Positions 38,293 to 50,686 of a stretch of DNA of 64,000 nucleotides are shown here, in pieces; within the stretch, counting starts at the first letter, position 1; every line of letters begins with the position of its first letter. The notes under the pieces were generated by a model, which did not search any database, was not told the origin of the DNA, and worked only from the letters and a program-made list of their open reading frames with translations. The stretch spans positions 62,001 through 126,000 of the forward strand of contig VYZI01000118.1 of assembly GCA_013397695.1 (NCBI GenBank). The letters run 5' to 3'. A program made the position numbers and the translations under genes. The DNA is from Centropus unirufus. Taxonomy: Eukaryota > Chordata > Aves > Cuculiformes > Centropidae.

Positions 38293-39514
38293 AATATTTC
38301 AGGATCTATAGCTCAGACACATTAACGTAAAGCTTTTTTTCTGCCCTTTTCCGAGAAGACAACTTGCCTTCAAATAGTGTTACCTCGAAATAGTGTGCCT
38401 GGCCAGTTCTGTCAGATTGTATCAAGAAACTCTAATTTTACCTTTGTTTGGAAGAGAAGAACAATATTATTGCATAACAGTAGACATGGTTCCTCTTTTA
38501 ACCTAACTAATAGGGTTAGAATAAGCAAAAAAATACAGTTATTCTAAGTGCTAGAGTAATTTCTTAGGCTTTGAATTATAAAAATTAATTATATCCTAAA
38601 AAGTTATAACACTCCCCTGCCAAGCAAAACTAAAGAAAAGCAGCACTAAGCCACAAAACTTCAACAAACTTGTGAATATGAGCCACCACCCACATCGCTG
38701 AGCTCCACTGATCCTCAGAGACCTGTGGAGGGCTCATGGCCAGCTGCACAGCGGCCTTGTTGTCATGTTTGGCCTCTTGCTTTTTTTGGTTCCCTGTGTT
38801 AAGGCAAAGAGGGAACGACCATCCCAAATGAAAAGAATTAATTAAAAAAAAATAGAAATGCAATCTCTTTAATAATTTGTCCTCATTTCCCTAGACAGCA
38901 TACAGGTGATTCTAGAAGAACATAAGACACAGATAAATTTCTTCCTGATTGGACTAATTTTGAGAATCCTTTGCAATTTCTAGTAAATGCTGTTTTATTT
39001 TCTTCCCAGTTTGATTTTGCATCTTGAGTGGCACTCATTTAAATGTTACAGCTTATTTATTTTCCAGTTTGTGAGCAGCTGGAGCATCCTATCAGCTCCA
39101 GCTCCTGAATTCCACCTTTTTCCAGCTTGACAAATTTGTAAATATTTCCAGCCTGTTTGCCTGGCACTCTTAAAATTAGAGGAAGAAGGCAGAATTAGAG
39201 GTGAGCATTTAAAAGGATGCTTAAAATTAAAAGCTAATCCTCTCACATTGTGTTATCAATTCATGATTAGCATGAAAATTTTCTTATGTTTCTGAGTTGG
39301 CAGAAAGATTTCCCATTGTGCTGAGATCATCTGGATCTTGCTGTGGTGAAACTAAATTGGGCTTGATCCCTTTGAGTATCAAAGTGGAGGTAACTAAGAT
39401 GAGAACACAAGGAATAGGTAGATATTGCTGAAATTCTTGAGTAGGAAAAGACAACATCAGCATATATTTAGTTATAGATGCGTGTGCTTATGTTTGTATG
39501 TAGATAAAGATGTT

Positions 39515-39900
39515 AGAAGAGTTGGGCTTGTTTAGCCTAGAGAAGAGAAGGCTCTGGAGAGAACTTATAGAAGCCTTCCTGTATGGAAAGGGGCTCCAGG
39601 AAAGCTGGGGAGGGGCTCGTGATCAGGGACAGAAGGGACAGGACGAGGAGAAATGGTTTTTAGCTGAAGAGGGGAGAATGAGCTAACAGGAAGAACTGTT
39701 TTCTGTGAGGATGGGGAGGGCCTAGCCCAGGTTGCCCAGAGAATTTGTGGCTGCTCCATCCCTGGAGGTGTTGAAGGCTGGGTTGGATGGGGCTTGGAGC
39801 AATGTCATCCAGTGGGGGTGTACTTGCCCATGACAGGGGGGGTTGGTGATGGATGGGCTTTAAGATCCCTTCCAACTGGACCCATTCTGTGAATCTATGA
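39515..39900 (+). mobile_element. CR1 LINE 3' fragment, about 385 bp
   Basis: Starts with the ORF2 C-terminal region (GGGCTTGTTTAGCCTAGAGA, AGAAGGCTCTGGAGAGAAC), passes GGGGCTCCAGGAAAGCTGGG and GTTGCCCAGAGAATTTGTGG, and ends CCCATTCTGTGAATCTATGA. It is collinear with the copy at 50245 and is followed by an (AT)n tract at 39917-39928. Confidence 0.94.
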
Positions 39901-41616
39901 ATATCTGTGGATACATATATATATATTACAGATATAAATAATATAGCTGTGACTTAAGGCTGCAAACTGGGACCAACTCTGTCCCTGATGTGCTATGTGA
40001 CACCAAACACTGATCTTGTTTGGCCTCAGTTTCCCATTTTTTAGTGGATATCATTGCAGGCTCCCACCTTGAAGTTTGTTTTCTTGCTTGTATATACGGC
40101 AAAATGCTTAGGGGGGAGGTTGATACAATATAGGACCTAGAAGAGCACAGCTTCCACGTGGTTAAATAGTGCAACCTATGCTAAGGAACTTGTAGCCTAA
40201 AAAGTTATGGACTAGTGTATATAAGGGTACCCACTGCTGTAGGTGGAAGAGGGTCTTTCATCATAGTCTTTTCACTGATTAGCAGAATTTTTCTTGATTA
40301 AAAATAAAGCCAAAATATCTCCCATATGAAAGAGTGCATTTAATGGTTGAAAGTCTATTTTACTTCAAAGCTGGCTGTTTGCACATGGTGCTAAGGGGGA
40401 ACTGGACTTCTTCCCATTCCCTCTTAAATAGGCTCAAGTGAGAAGACTTTATAATTCCAATCATGTACTTGAAATTATGTCTAAAACCTTTGAGGATGAT
40501 GTGCCTTGGCATATAGATAGTCATGGCAAAACCCATTTGCACCTTGCTTTGTAGTCATGTCTGAACATGCCCAGATATTCAGAGGAATCTTAGCTTGTCA
40601 GAATGATATAAATTATGTTAGATTTTTCCTGTAAATCGGAAGGAACACCACCTCTCTACTTTCACTCCAAGCAAAATGTTAAGTGTGGTGATATAAAGAG
40701 TAGAGGCTTTAGTCTGTGATTTGTCCAGGAATATCCCTCACCTTTAGTCCTCAATACATTATGTTGACGTTAAGTAACATTTGTGAAATTGGAGTGACTC
40801 CACCTAAGCTGTTGTTTAGCTCAGTTTGTTTGACCATTTCAGCAGTAGCTGTAAAATGAAGAAGAGAACAAAAACCCAAGAGGTTCATTTGTAATGAAAA
40901 TCCTATTTTCGTCCAAAAAATGATAAAAGAAAACCGCACTGTTCTTCGTCACTCTTGTGAAATGGAACAAAAATGCATGGGAGAGTACAGCCAGCCACAC
41001 AACTTGTACTGCAGTTTATACAGGAGCCCTATTAAATTCGTTTTTATTGAGTCTGATTAGTCTTGTTTATATCTCTAATGCCACATTCGCCCCTTTCCTT
41101 TCCACCAAACATTATGAATGATGTGAAATAGAAAGAAATCTTAATTGTGTGTATCCCTGGATGTAAGGAATTGCTGTTGATTTAACTCACTTGACATTTA
41201 ATTTAATTTAATTATGGGGAGTCTCTCTTGGTAACTGTCAGAGAGTGTACATGGTTGCCTCATTATCTTGCTCTGATAGTATGTGGCTGTTGTATTACTT
41301 GTATTTGCTCATTCTCTTGATGCTTGTTTACTCATGGCCCTCAGGGAAAACTGTATTAAATAATTCTGCAATCATTTTTCTAGAAGCAAGAAAAATCTTA
41401 GTGTTTGCCTGTTTTTCATGCTGACAAAAGGCAGTGAAACTGAGCTACTTCATAATATGACTTCAGCATAGCTGGAATATATTGCTTTGGATTTGATTGG
41501 GAAATCCTGCCTGAAATTCTTATGAAACAAGGATTTCTAGAAATAACAACCTGGAAGCTGATCTTGTCATATAATTTATGAAATGGCATTTGGACTTCTT
41601 TGGGAAGTCACTAAGT

Positions 41617-41657
41617 CGCGGTGCTTTAGAGGTCCACGGGGAAGCTGCAGCACCGCG
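41617..41657. repeat. GC-rich inverted repeat
   Basis: CGCGGTGCT and AGCACCGCG, 9-bp arms, are separated by 23 bases in a locally CpG-containing patch inside AT-rich intron. Confidence 0.65.
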
Positions 41658-42268
41658 TGGCTGGCACGGTGTGGGAGGAGGAGGCTGTAGCTAATGAAAA
41701 ACCTAATGCTGCTCTGGTCCCTGTAGGAGAAACCTGTACCTGTGTGCCTCTAGGAATTGGTTTTAGCTTTCCGTAACTCCCGTCATGCCTGTATTTTCCA
41801 TTGGGTTGCAATACAGAGCGAAACGTTTCAACAACTGGGAGATAGTTGCCCGATATTCCAAACTGTCTCATAAATTGATTAAACAGACAGAGAAAGGGGC
41901 TGTTCTACTGCTGCGATAATTTGGGTTCCCAATTACTGCAGCTAGAATTCACATCGGTCTTCCATGAGGTAAATGGCATGGGTTATTAAAGAATCCTAGT
42001 TTTCAAGTAAGTAGCACCACACTGTGATGGATCAATTAGAGGCACTCAAACCTCAGCATTTATATCACACACACTGATATCACACGGAATATGTTTGCTG
42101 TGTTAGGATGGATATTTTTAATTTCATGAACCTTTAAAGAGCTGAGGATCTGCTCCTCCTCATGTCTTGTGGCACTATAAATCTGAATTAATTTACTTGA
42201 TTTCAGTGGATTTCCAGCTGTGTAAAACTAGGTCAATATTAGAATATGACTGAAATAATAAAAAAATC

Positions 42269-42285
42269 CATATATATATATATGT
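42269..42285 (+). repeat. (AT)n microsatellite
   Basis: CATATATATATATATG. A similar but shorter tract occurs at 39917-39928. Confidence 0.85.
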
Positions 42286-42557
42286 AAAAGTTCGATACAT
42301 GCAGCACATCTGAATGAGCATGTGGCTTGAATTCAGACATGAAACTTGGAAAACGAAGCACATTTAGCACTTTGCTTTGTAGGAACTGAAGCTTCTTTCT
42401 TTGCTGACCAGAATGTTACGTGTGGCTTTCTTGAATATATTGAACTAGGTTGATCTGCAGTAAAATCTAATATGAGAATATGAGAATGGGATTTAGAGGC
42501 AGAACAAGAAATTTGGCAGGTGATAACATTACTTTTCATTTTGGGAGCTAATAATAA

Positions 42558-42636
42558 AATATCCTGAGTTGGAAGGGACCCACAAGGATGATCGAGTCCA
42601 GCTCCTGTCCCTGCATAGGACAAGCCCAACATTCAA
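42558..42636 (-). mobile_element. CR1 LINE 3' end fragment, antisense
   Basis: ATCCTGAGTTGGAAGGGACC, GGATGATCGAGTCCAGCTCC and CTGCATAGGACAAGCCCAAC show the same 3' end type as the fragment at 17229. Confidence 0.87.
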
Positions 42637-42770
42637 CAGCTAAAATGGAATGACTGGGCGCAATTGCTAATATTGTGTTTTTATTGAATATTTTTGGTAA
42701 CAATTGAATAAGAAATGTGTCCGTGCAGCTAGAGAACAGTTTGTGATCATTTTAGGGAAAGATAACAGTT

Positions 42771-42921
42771 TTCCCTCTTCTTCCTCCTCCTCTCCCGACC
42801 CCCCCAAAAAAACAAAGCCAACACACCAAAAGCAAAACCCAAACACACTCCTCTTCCTCCTCTTTTCCCTCCTCCTCCTACCCCCCCAAACCCAACACAC
42901 CCAAACCAAAACCCAAACAAC
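42771..42921. repeat. C/T-rich minisatellite, two units of about 75 bp
   Basis: Unit 1 (42771-42846) and unit 2 (42847-42921) each contain a CTCCTCTTCCTCC-like tract, a run of seven C (in ACCCCCCCAAA), then CCAACACACC and AAAACCCAAACA. The + strand has almost no G, giving a long pyrimidine/CA-rich strand. Frames across it encode Gly/Arg/Glu-rich peptides on the minus strand and Pro/Ser-rich ones on the plus strand; these are repeat artefacts. Confidence 0.85.
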
Positions 42922-43568
42922 TTCCTTGTCATTAGCATTGGGAATTAAACTGTGCAATATTCGAAAAGACAGGAAATCCTAGGTCCTGCCTCATGCCTTT
43001 CATGATGCCCTAGAAGGTGCGTATGGACAAATAGGATTAGGCACGATGGTCGCAGGATGCAGCTTTGTGGCCTTTTTGTGGTCCTACAAATCACTGCATC
43101 CTGTCTGTTTCTGGCAGCTGGGAGGTCAGGAAATTAAAGAGAGTTTCATCATAGCTCTCTTTTTCTTTCAGCACCCTTGAATAATGTTTTATTGCCTTCT
43201 CACACATCATTGTGCCCGGCTTCACTTCCTATGGCAGGCTGCAAAAATGATTTTTGATAGGAGCTCTTCTCGGTGTTTCCAGTTAAAAGTTTTCCACTGG
43301 CAAAACACATCATCTTAGTGTCTTTCTGAAGTCGTAGAGAAATCCTGAATTTCCCCCGTTTTTTAGGGTTAGCATCTCTACAATTAGCAATAAGTTGATA
43401 TTCAGTTAGAAGTTGAGGCGCTACTGTTTGTTGTAATTTCTAGTTCCCATCCAAATGTGGAAAGAAGATAAAATTTTTAATGTTCTGAATTTTATAGCTC
43501 TTTTGTTTGTTTTAATCTCCTGATTATGTTAAGAACAAAAGTTGATACAACAAGAGGTAAATAGGATG

Positions 43569-43643
43569 TTCCCCATCCCTGGAGGTGTTCAAGACTGGGT
43601 TGGATGGGGCTTTGAGCAACCCGATACAGTAGAAGGAGTTGGA
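43569..43643 (+). mobile_element. CR1 LINE internal scrap
   Basis: CCCCATCCCTGGAGGTGTTC, AAGACTGGGTTGGATGGGGC and TTTGAGCAACCCGATACAGT match the CR1 3' region, with no terminal tail recognisable. About 75 bases. Confidence 0.85.
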
Positions 43644-46600
43644 TATTTCAGTCCTAGGAGGACTCAATACTAGGAATTGCTGGTTCACAACTGCTGCAAG
43701 TGTTCCTGAGCACACAAAAGCCGCTCTGGTTTTGTTTTCAGATTGCTTACAGAATTAGCACTCCCCTGTTGGTTGGTTTGTTTCTGGTTTTGTTTTGTTT
43801 GTTGTTTTTTTTAACAGATTTAAAAGACCCGCACTTTGCAAATCCGTCAAAATAGATAAATTGCTGCTATATGATGTGAAAATGTACCTCATTAACGTAA
43901 CAGTAAACTTGGAGAAGTTTAGGTAATGCTAATATTGCTTCTCTTTCTGAAAATCTTGGGCAAGAAAACTCATCTTGGGAAGAAAATTCTAATGGCTGAA
44001 GGGTGGTGTTCGGAGAGAATGCTTTGGGACTGTGCTGAGCAGCACTGAACATACGGGTAAGCCAAGGTTTATCAAAGACTGATACTAAAACAGGCTTCCT
44101 CAGTGGTTCTCACTCCCAATTCTATCTTCATCATTAATTTAAAACACGAGTGTTCTTGCTAAGAGCCAGATAAGCCAAAAATCTTTGTTCAGCTGCATAC
44201 TAACAGGCATCTTGGTATTCTCCTTACCGTGGTAAAAAATTATTACCTAGCTGCGGGGCAGCGTTTCCTTCCCCTTGATATTAACATATCAAGGCAACGT
44301 CCTCTTAATGAGAGCTGGGAATTCAAGATAATAGCCCTCACGAAGCATATAAAAATGTCCAAAAAATAAAATGAACCGTGACGCATGCAATTTAGAACCA
44401 CCCTTGATAAGAAGGCTTTTGTGTATAAAAGTGTTCAGAAACTGGGCTGGGTTTTGCGCTCCTATCTCTGATCACATGAAGATTAGGGCCCACAGAGCAG
44501 TAAACCTTCTTTGACTCATATGAACTCTCCTGCGCGGAATTCAATGTCAAAGGCGTGAAACAAGATTAAAATACAGCGATTCCGTCAGGAAGCCTTCAAA
44601 ACCACTTTTCTATGTACAGCGTAAGTGATTGCTTCTTCCAAAGCTTAGTTAAGCTTAGTTATGCCAGTCTGGATACTGTACATACTGTGGTGTGGTCTCT
44701 CTCCAAACGGGTCTGATTGTGTCACCTAAAAAATGTATTTAGCAGAAATGTAAACTGTGGGGAAACAAAAACCAACTATAGCAAACAACTACGAGCTGCC
44801 CGAAGTGAGAACTATTTGTAAAAACTAGATATTCCTGTTATTTGCTAAATTTCTTCTAAAGGCTTTGCTGTTGTCAGACATCAAACAATAACCAGGGGAG
44901 ATAGGAAACGGCCCACTAACCTGATGTGATTAATGATCCTTTCCTTATTTACTCTATCTCTGATTTTACCTGCTAGCGAAACCAACATAACAGTGTGAAT
45001 TGTGTGAAGCAAATGTAAAGTTATCATAGTTTATGATGATTACAGTGTCAGGGAGGAGTTAACCGTTGCAATTCTCTATTGTAAATTCAAGCGAACAAAA
45101 GATTTTACGGCGCAAGAAGTCATTTTGACTTGAAGGTCATTGCTCTATTAATAGGGACCTAATAGGTTTTCCAAATGCATGACTCTCATTTTCAATTTGA
45201 GGATAGGTGAGAGTAAGAAGTGATGGAACTGAGGGTGAATTGAGAGTTTAATCTATGTATCGAGAACCTTTGTCACTGAGTAGGTAGTGAATAGATGAAT
45301 CCATTTACAGATGGTAATGAATTCCTATTGAGAATTAATTATCTTGGGATTTGATTCTTAAGCTGGAAACATATTTGATGCTTGAAATCAATCCTTTTTC
45401 CCTCTCCAGCACAAAGTAGGTTCAGTTTCATAAGTTCAACACGATGAAACTTGGATTTTTTTTTTTCCTTTTAGTTTTTTAATGTATTGCAATACAAGCA
45501 TGGATGATGTTCTTATTCCCTTTATAGTTTCAGTAGACATGTCTGAGTTCTGATTGCAGCTCTTCCTGACTATCTTGAGTGCACACTGCTGACCTTAATT
45601 AGGTGAATGTACGTGATGGTTGATAGTTTTGAGATGCGGAAAGCACTGTTGAACCCTAATGTGGCTGAGCACCTGGAGAGAGGTAAAGGGAAGAACTTGG
45701 CAGGGGTCTAGAGGTGGAAGTTTTTGGAAGTTAAGGTAGAAAATCAGAAGATCTTAGAAATTAAGGTAGAAAACAATAGAAAAATGATCAAATCTTCAGA
45801 TATTGGCAGAAAGAGGAGGAAAATCATGAGAACAGGTGCCTGTCATGGAGAGATTCAGACCATGGGACTAATTGCCAGTGGAGCTGACATCACTTGTTGC
45901 ATTTGGTTTCAAAAACACGTCAATGCAACCGTAACTTGGTTATAACATAGAGCACACAAACAGAGAAGATATTCACTGTCAATTTTACCTATACCTCTTA
46001 GTTCTACCCTTATATTGTGGAATAAATCTGACCTTCTCTAGAAGTCACTGATGAAAGGTAAAGGAGGGGTTAATGATCTCTGTGAAAGATGTGTGGAAGG
46101 AGAAAAATTGATTAGAACTGAAATTTTTAGCGAGTTCAGTTCACTTTTACAGGGCATCTCCTTTGCAGTCTTTGTAACTTCTGCAGTCCTGTTATATCAG
46201 ATTTTTATTATAAAGTCTTTTTTATATTGCTGATTACTGGACAACTACAAGTCCTCACATAACACTGTGAAAAAACTGGAAGAATCTTGTGGAAAGAAAG
46301 AAATAAATCCCTCTACCTGTCAACATGTTAATCACTTGACATTTAAAATCTTAAAGATCTTCCAAAATGGGGAAATATTTTAACATTTTATGTTGTATTT
46401 CCCTCCCAATTCCGTACTGGGCTAACAAGGCAGCACTGAGCCTTCAAAGGGGTTTATAAAATAGAGGATTTTGTGGTGTGAGTTCTGAGGCAAACAACCT
46501 GAGCCACTGCATCAAATTATTATATTCCTAGGAAAATAGTATTTATAAGGGAGAAAGTTTAGGTTTTGAGAGTTATTTCATGCCTGCCAATTCCAATCTT

Positions 46601-49600
46601 TGCTTCCTCTTTTCTCTCTTGTGGTGACACTATATTGAAGCAAAATTATAGCTGCAATTACTGTGCATTCTGTATAATCTGTTAAATGCTTTAAAATTGG
46701 TTTAAGCTTGAAAAATGACAGCCTCTGAAATTTTGATTTTTTTATTGTTAAAATAATGTTCTAAATTAATCTTGTGCACAGGCTCTTTAATAGCGTCAAT
46801 TTTCAATATGAATTGAGGGTTGTGCTCACAGGAATTCAATTTAAGTGTCAGGTGAAACTGATTTTTAGTGTTGATTCCAAACTTTTTTGGTAACTAATTT
46901 TGGGCTAGAATATTTTTTAGTTCTTCAGGCTTTTTTAAAAGGTGACCAAAATTTGGCTATTTATGCAAACTTGGCTGCTTATGCAGTTCTAGTTTGGTTT
47001 CACGGATGCAATATCACAGAGATTATTAATCTTAGTTTGTAGGTAAGCAACACTGCTTTCTTGTTAACTCTTTCCCTTCTCAAAATGTGTGAAAAAACTA
47101 TATTTCCTTTAAAAAGGTAAAAATTTTGAAGGCTGGAATTTCTTGAGGATTAATTACGATTGCAATTTGGCTGGTGGACTTGAGAAGTAACCTCCAGTAA
47201 TTGCTCAGCCTTCTGCAGAATGTCAGAAGTTACTTGGTGACCACTAGAACTTGAATAAAATATGGAAAGGGCTGGTCTTGTGGGTGTTTCCTTTAGGAAG
47301 GTTTAGGTGGGCAACCAAGTTAACTGAACACAGAGCGCTTATTTCAGGGCTTGTGTTCTGAAAGTGCCCAAAAGAACCAGCACAAAACACCTTAATTGTG
47401 TCTTTCACCTTTAAAAATTAGTTCCATTGAAAGAAGGTGATAGTGCTTAATTATTTTAATAACTTGCTCCTAACACCAGTTTCGTGTTCCTTTTGGAGCT
47501 ACAATATGCTTTGTTGCCAAGCGGTCCCTGCAGAGCCCTGCTCGTTCACTGTTAAATCCTCTTTACTGTCTGTATTGACCTCCTCTATCCTGATCCTCCA
47601 TTTGGGGGTTCACTTTTGCAAGAATCTGCAGAAATATTTACCCAAGTGCTCTGCGCGGTGTTAATTGCAGTTGGCAGGTCAAAAAAAAAAAAAGAGAGAA
47701 CTTCCTGATTTAGGAGCAATAATGCAAGGGCCTCTCCGGAGACACAGCAGCCAACTTGAAAGTGATGGTCCTGTAAATAGCAAATAGTGCTGCTCTTTTC
47801 TAGTAAGCAGAGACACTCAATTTCTTTTAAGTTAGCAGTTAGGAAATAAGAAAAGTAAATTCTAGGTGTGCTGCGTGTTGGCTTTTTTTTTTTTTTTAAC
47901 CTTTGCTGTAGTTGCATGAATTGGCTGCGGGTCCTGAGGACTGATGGCTCTATCGGCTCGCGTGAAGAAGCCGTCACTGACAATAGCATAGGAATAATAG
48001 AATTGAATCCTCCTATGCAAAGAGTCCAACTCCAGTCCTCCAGCTGGGATTCAGCTCATTGATTTTCTTTTAATGTTATCCAGGTGCTGTTTGGAGCTGC
48101 TGAAGTTAGACAGCTCCAAATTCAATACCAAGGATATTTTTATATTGCTAAAACACAGCAGAGTCCCTTCCAGTTTCCAAACTGTCCTGCTTGTTTACCT
48201 ACGTCTGCTTTTAAAAGGAGGTCTTCATTTGTACCTGAATTATGTGAACAGAAAAGCAACAACAGTTGGAAAGAAAAGACAGTAGGCAGGAATTCCAAGT
48301 AAATGATAATTCTAGCACATCTAAATAATTAACTTTAAAATTCTATAGTTGTGTCTTACCTGTTTTGGTGGGTTTGTATGTATTATGTTTATATCCTGGA
48401 AGAAAAGAATTGCCTCACTGCAGGTTTCCTGATCCTCTAGGTGATGGCAGAGATTAAAGGAGACAGAATCTACAAAAAGGAAAAAAAGGCTCATCTTCTG
48501 GGTATTGTATCTTCAACTATTAAACGGTATCTTCGTAGAAAGTAGGCTTAGGGCTTGAATGAGTGTGGGTAGTTGTGTGTTGTTCCTTCAGTATCTGGTT
48601 TTCTACGCATCAGATGAAAACCTGTTTCACATGGCAAGCAGATACAGGTGTGATGTATTTTTTTATATTGGCTTAGAAAATTTCGGGGAGTTTTCAGCAG
48701 TGCAGGTTTCTAAGGAATTGTTTTACAGTATTTAACCAAAAAGCACTAGAATGAGCTTCCAGTTCAGAACTTGCATCTGCCCAGAATACTGAAGAGCCCT
48801 CAGCAGTAAGGGGGGAATATTCAAGGTGTATCCCATCAAACTGAGGATTTGCAGGGTCCTGTTAGGAGACAGCACGATCAGGAGCTGGATCTGTGAGTTG
48901 GTTCATCATCAAACAGTAAGTACTCCCATCTTTTTGGGAATGTAATATTTCGACTTCCCTTGAAAATTCCATTTAAAATGAATCCTTTTCAGAGGACCAG
49001 GACAGAGGTTGGGCTGCCTAGGAACGGATATGGTCTTTTCCTTGGGGGCAGCCGAACTGCTTAACCCTACTGTGTCCTGAGGTCTCTTGCTGCTGTGAAA
49101 TGTGCTTTTACAACTCTGCTGATTGCCAAATAACGATCCCAAACAGTGGTTAAAGAGAAGAAAAAAGATATTTTCCCACCCACTATGTCACTGGCATTAT
49201 TTATTAATTTAAGTTAATTTGAATATATTTATCAGTAGCCCTCCAAAATAGGTCTGTAGTCCTTGGTAAGTGACGTCATAGTTGAATAACTGGCAGGAAG
49301 TAGATTTTCTAAGCAATATTTTCTAGCTGCCTTGGAGATCCTGCCCGTTGTGATGTCCACGCCTTGCACTACTTCATCAATAATCTCCTCCCTTGGTCTG
49401 CCAAAGCCGGTTGCGCTGTGTTTTGAAATCTGCTTTTGCCAGCCTACTAGAAGGTTTCCATTGAGAGAAATCAAAGCTGAAATCAAAGAGGATGAGCATT
49501 GGAGCAGTAAATCCTGTGCTCTTGTGTGTGGTTTTATAAGCATCTCCAGCACAGATCACTTTATTAAAGCAACATCTGTTACAAGCACAGTCCTTAGATT

Positions 49601-50244
49601 AGGGATGACAGCCATTTGCAGCCAAATGAACTCTTAAAAATAGAAGATATTTAAGTTTGACAAGGATTAATGTTTTATTGGCTTGCTTAGGGGGCCACAG
49701 TAGCACTTTCTGTAGATATTCTTTATGGATGCTTTTAATATTTATTGTAATGTGTGATCTGCATCATCATTTTTCTCAGCTCACCTTCTACCTTCGATTA
49801 GCATCCTATCTGCCTGCTCTGTCATGAGAAATCATGAGGGGCAGGGATACAATGACAATGTTTTTCCTATTAGGGAAGCACTTAAAAAATATCAGCTGGG
49901 AGCCAAGAGGAGTTCAGTTTGTTAAAATGCTTTTAGCAGATCTCCCGACATTGGGACGTCTCTATCCAAACACAACAAGTTTTTATTCAAGCCTTACCAC
50001 TGCTATTGCTATTCCTGCCCCAGGACCCTTCCTTTAAATATACTAACTTTAAATATGGATTACTTGGTTATTTCTCTGTTTATTTTAATTTACTTCTCAG
50101 TCACAGCTTCTCAAGCTGTTCAGACACAGCAGTAGACACCAGTGATAACATCCGTGCTTCTGTCTGCTCCTGCATCTACTCCTGTAGCTTTTTAAATTCT
50201 CTTCGCCTAGTCAGAAGAGTTTGTCCACATCTTTTAGTTCCGAT
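43644..50244. other. Intronic sequence, no gene recognised
   Basis: About 6.6 kb. It has a GTTTT-rich tract at 43725-43815, the hairpin at 44273, a short imperfect duplication at 45727-45780 (TTAAGGTAGAAAA twice), and A and T runs at 47682 and 47882. A 134-codon minus-strand frame at 47585-47989 spans those runs and has no recognisable domain. Confidence 0.55.
44273..44294. repeat. Hairpin with 9-bp stem
   Basis: CCTTGATAT, loop TAAC, ATATCAAGG. Hairpins of this size are expected a few times by chance in a window this long. Confidence 0.6.
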
Positions 50245-50686
50245 GGGGCGAGTCCAGAGCAGGGCCACAAAGACAATGTGAGGGTTGGAGCACCTCCCAT
50301 AGGACAACAGTCTGTGAGAGCTGGGGATGCTCAGCCTGGAGAAGAGAGGGCTCCAGGGAGACACCAGAGCAACCTTCCAGTTCTGAAAGGGGCTCCAAGA
50401 AAGCTGGGGAGGGGATCTTGGTCAAGGAATGGTTTTAAGCTGAAAGAGGGGAGATTGAGATGAGATCTTAGGAAGAAATGTTTTGCTGTGAGGGTGGTGA
50501 GGCCCTGGCCCAGGTTGCCCAGAGCAGTGGTGGCTGCCCCATCCCTGGAGGTGTTCAAGGCCAGGTTGGATGGGGCTTGGAGCCCCCTGATCCAATGGGA
50601 GGAGTCCCTGTCCATGACAGGGGGCTGGGAACTGGATGGGCTTTGAGATCCCTTCCAACCCAAACCATTCCATGATTCTAAGATTC
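50245..50686 (+). mobile_element. CR1 LINE 3' fragment, best preserved copy
   Basis: About 440 bases run from the ORF2 C-terminal region (AGTCCAGAGCAGGGCCACAA, GAGAGCTGGGGATGCTCAGC) through GAGGCCCTGGCCCAGGTTGC to the intact end CCAACCCAAACCATTCCATG plus ATTCTAAGATTC. It looks like the youngest copy here because it departs least from the consensus I recall. Several long open frames on both strands are shadows of it. Confidence 0.96.

Larger units (their letters stand above)
39901..42557. other. Intronic sequence, no gene recognised
   Basis: Unique sequence with short AT repeats and the GC-rich inverted repeat at 41617. Confidence 0.55.

Noticed and set aside
42667..42982. Arg/Gly/Glu-rich and Pro/Ser-rich frames on opposite strands
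   Set aside because: Both are produced by the 75-bp C/T-rich minisatellite.
47585..47989. 134-codon minus-strand frame
   Set aside because: Includes lysine and phenylalanine runs from A/T tracts and matches nothing I recognise.
47990..48055. Possible CR1 tail (AATAATAGAATTGAATCC, GAGTCCAACTCCAG)
   Set aside because: A few words match, but the order and spacing do not fit any CR1 end well enough.
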